Below the pieces are notes generated by a model that was not told the origin of the DNA, ran no database searches, and saw only the letters and a list, made by a program, of their open reading frames with translations. The translations under genes were made by a program, and so were the position numbers. A DNA stretch of 11,720 nucleotides, taken from Ignavibacteriaceae bacterium (GTDB lineage: Bacteria; Bacteroidota; Ignavibacteria; Ignavibacteriales; Ignavibacteriaceae). Below are positions 7,217 through 11,720 of the stretch, piece after piece. Location of the stretch: assembly GCA_025449775.1 (NCBI GenBank), contig JANWIS010000064.1, forward strand, positions 1 to 11,720, given 5' to 3'. How positions within the stretch are numbered: position 1 is the stretch's first letter; every line of letters begins with the position of its first letter.

Positions 7217-8323
7217 TTATTTTACTTTTTTAACAGGAATCTTTAGTTTTAATACGGAATTTCTTTTTCCTGGCTGATCATCTCCGAGAACATATCCGAA
7301 TGGTTCCAATGGTTCTATTTTATCAAAAACAACTTTGATAATTGCGGTGATCGGAATGGAGAGAAACATTCCGGCAATTCCCCATATAGCTCCTCCGATA
7401 ATTACAACTATTATTGAAACAAGCGCATTTACTTTTACTTTGCTTGCAACAATTTTCGGAACTATGAAATTGTTATCGATGAATTGAACTATCATATACA
7501 TAACAAATACCCAAAGGGCATCGACCGGGCTCTTGGTTGCCAGTGCAAGTACCATTGGTATTGAAATGGCTATTAGTCCGCCTACATATGGTATTATATT
7601 GAGTATTGCACCGATGATACCAATTAAAATCGCGTAGTCAAGACCAATTATTAATAATCCAATTGTGTTAAGTGTTGCAATAAGTGCAGCTTCGAGCAAC
7701 AATCCAATCAGGTAACTTTGAACAAGTGTTTTTGTTTGAGATAATACCTCACCCACAACACCATTTTTATCATTCCTGAAAAGTCGAGCAATGAATTCGA
7801 GTAATAGTGGTTTGTAGAAAAGTATCATAAATACATAAACAGGAAGTAACAATACCAAAACAAGGATGCTGCCTATCGTTCCCAATGTCTGACGAATTAA
7901 TCCAGTGCTGTTTTGAATTCCCTCACTTTTAATTTTATTGATCCAGGAATGGATTTTAGATTTATTAATATTAAACGTATTCGAAACCCAATTAATAATG
8001 TCGTCGAGCATTATTGAAAATTTTTCCTTGAATTGTGGAAGTGTTTCACTGAACATTGCAACCTGTGAACTGATGAAATACATAAATGTAAAAATCACTG
8101 CGATTGTTGCAATTAAAACGAGCAAGATTGCTATTATCCGGTTTATTTTTTTATTTGTCAGGAATATAACCACAGGATTTAATAAAATTGCAATGATCGT
8201 TGCAAGTATGAGCGGCACTAAAATTTCCTCTCCGATATACATGATATAAAAGAATGCAACAAGTCCCATCGTAATCAGGGAAAGTTTGGCATAAACAGGT
8301 AATCTGATTTCAGAATTATTCAT
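7217..8323 (-). CDS. AI-2E family transporter (TqsA/PerM-like multi-pass permease)
   Basis: The protein is 368 aa from ATG 8323. An open TTG at 8344 would only add seven polar residues. The topology is typical of the family: two or three N-terminal membrane segments (about 15-45 and 62-86), a polar coiled segment (about 95-140), then a hydrophobic C-terminal half. Family signatures are LNIIPYVGGLIAISIP (241-256) and FIDNNFIVPKIVASKVKVNA (281-300), followed by GGAIWGIAGMFLSIPITAI. Members export autoinducer-2 in a few enterobacteria, while others are Na+/H+ antiporters or have no known substrate, so only the family name is justified. The basic tail KIPVKKVK is cytoplasmic. The gene stands alone: about 140 nt separate it from the next minus-strand gene, and that gap carries promoter-like elements. 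Confidence 0.9.
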   Translation of the reverse strand: MNNSEIRLPVYAKLSLITMGLVAFFYIMYIGEEILVPLILATIIAILLNPVVIFLTNKKINRIIAILLVLIATIAVIFTFMYFISSQVAMFSETLPQFKEKFSIMLDDIINWVSNTFNINKSKIHSWINKIKSEGIQNSTGLIRQTLGTIGSILVLVLLLPVYVFMILFYKPLLLEFIARLFRNDKNGVVGEVLSQTKTLVQSYLIGLLLEAALIATLNTIGLLIIGLDYAILIGIIGAILNIIPYVGGLIAISIPMVLALATKSPVDALWVFVMYMIVQFIDNNFIVPKIVASKVKVNALVSIIVVIIGGAIWGIAGMFLSIPITAIIKVVFDKIEPLEPFGYVLGDDQPGKRNSVLKLKIPVKKVK

Positions 8324-8476
8324 AGTGTGGAAATGGATTAGCAAATGGAAATATAGAGAGAATATTATATCTAATATTAATTATTTAAATCCTTTTACAT
8401 TAAAAGTAATTTCTAAAATTTTTAGAGGACTGATAAATATATTTATATTAAAAATAATCAGAAAGAAATAAAAAAC

Positions 8477-8508
8477 AAAGGGGGCTGTCAAAAACATCAG
8501 CCCCCTTT
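8477..8508 (-). terminator. intrinsic terminator of the OmpA gene
   Basis: A perfect 11-bp stem (AAAGGGGGCTG / CAGCCCCCTTT) surrounds a 10-nt loop. Read on the minus strand it is followed by GTTTTTTATTTC, a good U-tract. It lies 27 nt past the stop of the OmpA gene and isolates it from the downstream permease. Confidence 0.92.
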
Positions 8509-8534
8509 ATTATATAACTCATCTTAACCGGGAA

Positions 8535-9989
8535 TTAATATTCTGTTTTCAATTCCACCCTGCGATTTTTAGCACGACCGGTTGAAGTGCTATTATCAGC
8601 AATAGGCTTTGATTCACCGAAACCAATAGCTGTTAACCGAGATTCAAAAATTCCATTTGCCATCAGGTATTTTTTTACTGATTCTGTTCTTCGCTGAGAA
8701 AGATTCAAATTATACTCATCTTTACCCTGGCTATCAGTGTGCCCTTCTATAATTAAATTGGCGCCTTCGTATCGTTTAAGAATTATAACTAGTTCATCCA
8801 ATTGTGTGAGGGAGGCAATCTTAAGTTTATCGCTGTTTGTTTCGAAAAATATTTTACTGGCAATCTGGGTAATTTTCTTCACATCTTCTTTTGTAATCTC
8901 AGGACAACCTTTATTTGCAATTACCCCTGCGGAATCCGGACACCGATCTTTATTGTCAGAAATTCCATCACCATCTGAATCGGGACAGCCGCCCATTGCT
9001 GGTGTTCCACTTGAATCAGGGCAGTCATCGTCTTCGTTAATTACACCGTCATTATCATTATCTAACGGACAACCGGTTATGTCGACTTTGTATTTTGGTT
9101 TTGTGTCGGCGCATTTATCGTGAATATCGGCAACGCCATCAAGATCGGTATCCGGACATCCTTTTAATGTTGTTTCGCCTTTAGTATCCGGACATTCATC
9201 ATCTTTATCCGCAAGTCCATCAGCATCTCTATCCGGACAACCTTTCAGGGAAGCAAGTCCTTTATCAGCCGGACAAGCATCCAGGTAATCGGCTATACCA
9301 TCACCGTCTTTATCAATCGGGCAGCCATTCACATCAACCATTACACCCTTAGGGGTTTCAATGCATTTATCTTTCCGATCAGCAACTCCGTCACCATCCG
9401 CATCTTTTTTGTTTCCGAAATTAAAAGTAAATCCTGCTGAATGTTCAAGGAAAACATCGTTTGAATTAATATTAACGCCATCCTTATCATCCCCGCTTGA
9501 AAAGAAAAATGTTTCCTGTATCTGAAACATGACAGATTCACTTATCCTGAAATTTAAACCACCACCAGCAGAAGGTGTCGCATAATCGATTTTACTTTTA
9601 TCGGAAGTGGGGTTTACGGAAAACATTAGTACACCACCACCAACAAATAAGTATGGCCGAACAACAGCATCCGTTCCAGTAATGTTGAATCGGAAATTCA
9701 GAGTTCCCGTAGAGAGCCCGGAAAAAAAATAGCCCTCTTCACTGGAATGACCAATATCTCCTTTGGTCAGCAATAAATTTAAATCGAAGTGGGAACCGAT
9801 ATATCTTGAAACTGAAACGCCACCGAAACCATAGAAAGGCTGGTCTGTTCTGTAGAAATCTTTTCCAAGATCTCCACTGTATTGTGATGCACCTCCATGT
9901 AAACCAATATTCCACATTTTATCTGCAGTTTGAGCAGATATAAAATTCACTTCGAGCAAGATTAATGATACTAATAAGATTTTTTTCAT
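8535..9989 (-). CDS. OmpA family outer-membrane protein with thrombospondin type 3 repeats
   Basis: The protein is 484 aa and anchors the outer membrane to peptidoglycan. A signal peptide (1-20, ending FISAQ) precedes an N-terminal beta-barrel of about 175 residues (about 22-194), rich in alternating aromatic/glycine strands (for example GLHGGASQYSGD and RPYLFVGGGVLMFSV). Six calcium-binding thrombospondin type 3 repeats (about 196-363) follow, each of the pattern D-x-D-x-DG-(V/I/L)-x-(D/N) with CP or C later; the first and fourth are slightly expanded. The C-terminal OmpA domain (about 372-484) begins with FFETNSDKL and has the peptidoglycan-binding region IEGHTDSQGKDEYN (D419) and GRAKNRRVEL. 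The barrel/TSP3/OmpA order is common in Bacteroidota. The gene is monocistronic, with a clear terminator downstream and a divergent small gene upstream. Confidence 0.95.
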   Translation of the reverse strand: MKKILLVSLILLEVNFISAQTADKMWNIGLHGGASQYSGDLGKDFYRTDQPFYGFGGVSVSRYIGSHFDLNLLLTKGDIGHSSEEGYFFSGLSTGTLNFRFNITGTDAVVRPYLFVGGGVLMFSVNPTSDKSKIDYATPSAGGGLNFRISESVMFQIQETFFFSSGDDKDGVNINSNDVFLEHSAGFTFNFGNKKDADGDGVADRKDKCIETPKGVMVDVNGCPIDKDGDGIADYLDACPADKGLASLKGCPDRDADGLADKDDECPDTKGETTLKGCPDTDLDGVADIHDKCADTKPKYKVDITGCPLDNDNDGVINEDDDCPDSSGTPAMGGCPDSDGDGISDNKDRCPDSAGVIANKGCPEITKEDVKKITQIASKIFFETNSDKLKIASLTQLDELVIILKRYEGANLIIEGHTDSQGKDEYNLNLSQRRTESVKKYLMANGIFESRLTAIGFGESKPIADNSTSTGRAKNRRVELKTEY

Positions 9990-10203
9990 AGCTATTTGAA
10001 TGAAACTGTTTGAAATTATATTTATGCTGATAGATATTGAATTGTATAGTATTGATTCTAATGTCTAAAAGCTGGTTCAAAACACTTTTTAAACTTTTCA
10101 CATTCACTCATACTACCATTCAGTTAATAAATTTTTATGCCAAGCAATTGATGGTATTCTTTTTTAGAATGTATGTTGTAAATAAATTAAATCCTTTAAA
10201 ACA

Positions 10204-10416
10204 ATGAATAACAAAAAGAATAACAGTATTTTTCAATATACAGGAGATCAATCAAACAATAACCGGGGAAAAATTTTCCAGAGATACAATGTTGCTACAG
10301 GAAAAATTGAAAATTATTTAATCCCAAATAGTAAAATCGAAGCCTACCGTAATGCAGTTTTTGAACAGGATCTCGATGCCCCAAAGAAATTTGGTACAAG
10401 GGTTTCCGGAATGTGA
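10204..10416 (+). CDS. small hypothetical protein
   Basis: The protein is 70 aa, polar and asparagine/lysine-rich, with no signal peptide, membrane segment or cysteine. It begins MNNKKNNSIFQYTGDQ and contains GKIFQRYNVATGKIENYLIP, a self-consistent soluble-protein composition. I do not recognise it. Upstream, TTG (10148-10150) and TATGTTGT (10172-10179) are spaced 21 nt apart and could be loose -33/-7 boxes. The start ATG follows an AT-rich leader without a Shine-Dalgarno sequence. It is divergent from the OmpA gene, and the next plus-strand gene begins 61 nt after its stop. Being short, it could be a chance frame, but the codon choice looks like that of its neighbours. Confidence 0.5.
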   Translation: MNNKKNNSIFQYTGDQSNNNRGKIFQRYNVATGKIENYLIPNSKIEAYRNAVFEQDLDAPKKFGTRVSGM

Positions 10417-10477
10417 GTACACACAAAGAGATATTGGTAACAATTTTGGAGGTAAATATTAATCTAAAACATCTATT

Positions 10478-10795
10478 ATGAAAAAAATAACTCTTTTATT
10501 AATAATGACATTCATGTCATTTTTGTATAATCCTGCACAAGCTGTAATTGAAAACAGGATTGAACTTTCTGCCGGCTCAAATAAAGTGGCAGAGGATGAA
10601 GCCAAAGCAAAAGTTTTAATCGAACGGCTTTTTGAAATCAGGGATATGGATATTACAAAATTGAGTGAATCAGATAAGAGTAGCCTTAAGAAAGAAGTTC
10701 GTTCTATTAGGGATCAACTCCAAATGATAAGTGGGGGAATTTACATTTCCTTTGGTTTAATAATTATAATTTTATTGCTTATTATAATTTTATAG
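10478..10795 (+). CDS. small exported protein with C-terminal membrane tail
   Basis: The protein is 105 aa. The signal peptide is MKKITLLLIMTFMSFLYNPAQA (1-22). A charged helical stretch (about 36-82: KVAEDEAKAKVLIERLFEIRDMD, then KSSLKKEVRSIRDQLQM) looks like a short coiled coil. The protein ends in a membrane segment (about 86-105: GGIYISFGLIIIILLLIIIL) with almost nothing after it. From memory, small proteins of this plan (leader, EI.EMD..KLS..EK..L..EVR.I, then GG[IV]Y.S.G and an Ile/Leu tail) recur in Bacteroidota and are sometimes wrongly named seryl-tRNA synthetase because of the helix. Their role is unknown. The helix would lie in the periplasm with the tail in the inner membrane. A GGAGG at 10448-10452 is 25 nt from the ATG and too far to serve as its ribosome binding site. 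Confidence 0.8.
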   Translation: MKKITLLLIMTFMSFLYNPAQAVIENRIELSAGSNKVAEDEAKAKVLIERLFEIRDMDITKLSESDKSSLKKEVRSIRDQLQMISGGIYISFGLIIIILLLIIIL

Positions 10796-10862
10796 GTAAA
10801 AAGCTTTTTGAAAAACCAAGTGGAAAATTTTATTAAAAACACTTTTTTATTGGGGAGAGAAA

Positions 10863-10879
10863 CCACACTATGGGGAATT
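10863..10879 (+). repeat. 17-nt intergenic motif, copy 2 (CCACACTATGGGGAATT)
   Basis: It matches 7172-7188 at 16 of 17 positions. A second TGGGGA lies exactly 20 nt upstream (10851-10856 against 10871-10876), suggesting two sites on the same face of the helix. It lies 146 nt before the MlaE-like gene and 67 nt after the small tail-anchored protein gene. Confidence 0.5.
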
Positions 10880-11024
10880 AATTGCGTGATTTTAGGTTAA
10901 ATTTTCCATTATAAATAATCTTAATCTGTTTATCTGTTTACGATTTAGATAAATGAAGCATTAGAAAAATTGCATCATAATTGAATTTACGATATATCGA
11001 TTCTGTTTAAATAGGAAATTCATT

Positions 11025-11720
11025 ATGAAAATAAATCAGCCGGTTATTAAAATAAAAGATTATGCGGCTAAACAATCGATAAAGTTAAGCGATAGTGCAA
11101 TTGACAAAACCGAAAAAGCAGGCAGCTTTCTGACTGAGGTTGCAAATATTTCTTTATTTATAACCGGTACAATAAAAGAAACATTTTCACGCGATTTTGA
11201 ATTCAGAGAATTTCTAAGACAATGTTTTGAGATAGGAAACAAAACGCTTCCATTAATTTCTATTACCGGTATTATAATCGGGCTTGTAATAACTATTCAA
11301 TCTCGTCCTCCGCTGGTTGATTTCGGAGCGGTTTCCATGCTTCCCGGAATGGTTGCAATTTCAATTATAAGGGAAATGGGTCCGGTAATAACTTCGCTTA
11401 TATGCGCAGGAAAAATCGGGTCGGGGATGGGTGCTGAACTAGGTTCGATGAAAGTAACTGAACAGATTGATGCAATGGAAGTGTCGAGTACTAATCCCAT
11501 TCGATTTCTCGTCGTTACCCGGGTACTTGCAGCAACTTTAATTATTCCTGTATTAGTATTATACGCCGATATGATAGGAATATTCGGAAGCTGGATCGGG
11601 GCAAACATTAAAGGTGATGTAAGTTTTATTTTATTTTTTTCACAGGCATTTAGCCATGTAGAATTTATAGATTTTCTGCCGGCCTTTATTAAATCTTTTT
11701 TCTTTGGCGCTGTAATAGGA
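11025..11720 (+). CDS. mlaE: MlaE-type phospholipid ABC transporter permease, 3' end outside the window
   Basis: The open frame runs from ATG 11025 for 232 codons to the window edge without a stop. The core signature REMGPVITSLICAGKIGSGM (116-135), AELGSMKVTEQIDAMEV (137-153) and NPIRFLVVTR (157-166) identifies the MlaE/TrgD1-type permease of the Mla/Mce lipid transport system, which moves phospholipid between inner and outer membranes using an MlaF ATPase and an MCE-domain MlaD. Membrane segments are near 73-92, 104-127, 166-190 and 220 onward. The polar N-terminus before the first hydrophobic segment (about 72 residues, two runs of Lys/Asp/Glu) is longer than in E. coli MlaE. The partner genes would be expected just beyond the right edge. 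AGGAAA ends 9 nt before the start and may be a weak ribosome binding site. The symbol is by family. Confidence 0.9.
   Translation, partial: MKINQPVIKIKDYAAKQSIKLSDSAIDKTEKAGSFLTEVANISLFITGTIKETFSRDFEFREFLRQCFEIGNKTLPLISITGIIIGLVITIQSRPPLVDFGAVSMLPGMVAISIIREMGPVITSLICAGKIGSGMGAELGSMKVTEQIDAMEVSSTNPIRFLVVTRVLAATLIIPVLVLYADMIGIFGSWIGANIKGDVSFILFFSQAFSHVEFIDFLPAFIKSFFFGAVIG

Noticed and set aside
8324..8344. TTG start at 8344 for the AI-2E permease
   Set aside because: ATG 8323 is in frame, and the extra residues add nothing to the family.
8737..9123. Open plus-strand frame of 128 codons
   Set aside because: It is antisense to the TSP3/OmpA coding region; the openness follows from the repetitive codons there.
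9919..10107. Minus-strand frame overlapping the OmpA start
   Set aside because: It overlaps the leader of OmpA in another frame, is dominated by Asn/Lys/Ile from AT-rich DNA, and has no motif.
10448..10452. GGAGG as a ribosome binding site
   Set aside because: No start codon lies 5-10 nt downstream; the next ATG is 25 nt away.
10798..10848. Possible terminator after the 105-aa protein gene (AAAAAGCTTTTT palindrome, then AAGTG...CACTT with a T-run)
   Set aside because: The first has no loop and the second has only a 5-bp stem with a 17-nt AT loop; too weak to call.
11060..11608. Two minus-strand open frames at the right edge
   Set aside because: Both are antisense to the MlaE-like permease, whose signature is unmistakable.

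Overview
The window looks like an AT-rich (roughly one-third GC) Gram-negative chromosome from Bacteroidota or a sister lineage such as Ignavibacteriota. The reasons are an OmpA protein with thrombospondin type 3 repeats, signal peptides ending in Ala-Gln, starts mostly without Shine-Dalgarno sequences, and one candidate TAnnTTTG promoter box. These are inferences from style; no rRNA or marker gene is present. No tRNA, rRNA, CRISPR array or insertion sequence was seen.

Layout. Positions 1-188 (minus) hold the N-terminus of an exported protein cut by the window edge. An AT-rich gap of about 400 bp follows. A small exported Pro/Lys-rich protein (612-899, plus) and an FAD-dependent oxidoreductase of the DAO family (966-2159, plus) come next. 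A perfect 11-bp hairpin at 2293-2320 is a bidirectional terminator between the oxidoreductase and a convergent minus-strand operon. That operon, transcribed from about 7085 down to 2356, is the core of the window. It encodes a receiver domain fused in frame to a TonB-dependent receptor, a YfiR-family periplasmic protein that starts at TTG inside a TTGA overlap, and a membrane histidine kinase with a CHASE8-like sensor, HAMP, PAS and kinase core.

Upstream lie an AI-2E family permease (7217-8323, minus) and an OmpA/TSP3 outer-membrane protein (8535-9989, minus) with a strong terminator at 8477-8508. Reading away from OmpA are two small plus-strand genes (10204-10416 and 10478-10795). The right edge holds the first 232 codons of an MlaE-type lipid ABC transporter permease (11025 onward).

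How the operon may work (inference). The receptor binds something at the outer membrane, YfiR sits in the periplasm and acts on the kinase sensor, and the kinase phosphorylates the single-domain receiver. All four parts of an outer-membrane-to-cytoplasm signalling chain are therefore in one transcript. The unusual part is that the receiver and the outer-membrane receptor share one uninterrupted reading frame, with a signal-peptide-like segment exactly at the joint. A second unexplained item is a 17-nt intergenic sequence (CCACAmTATGGGGAATT) present at 7172-7188 and 10863-10879 with one mismatch, plus a weaker copy near 411-430.
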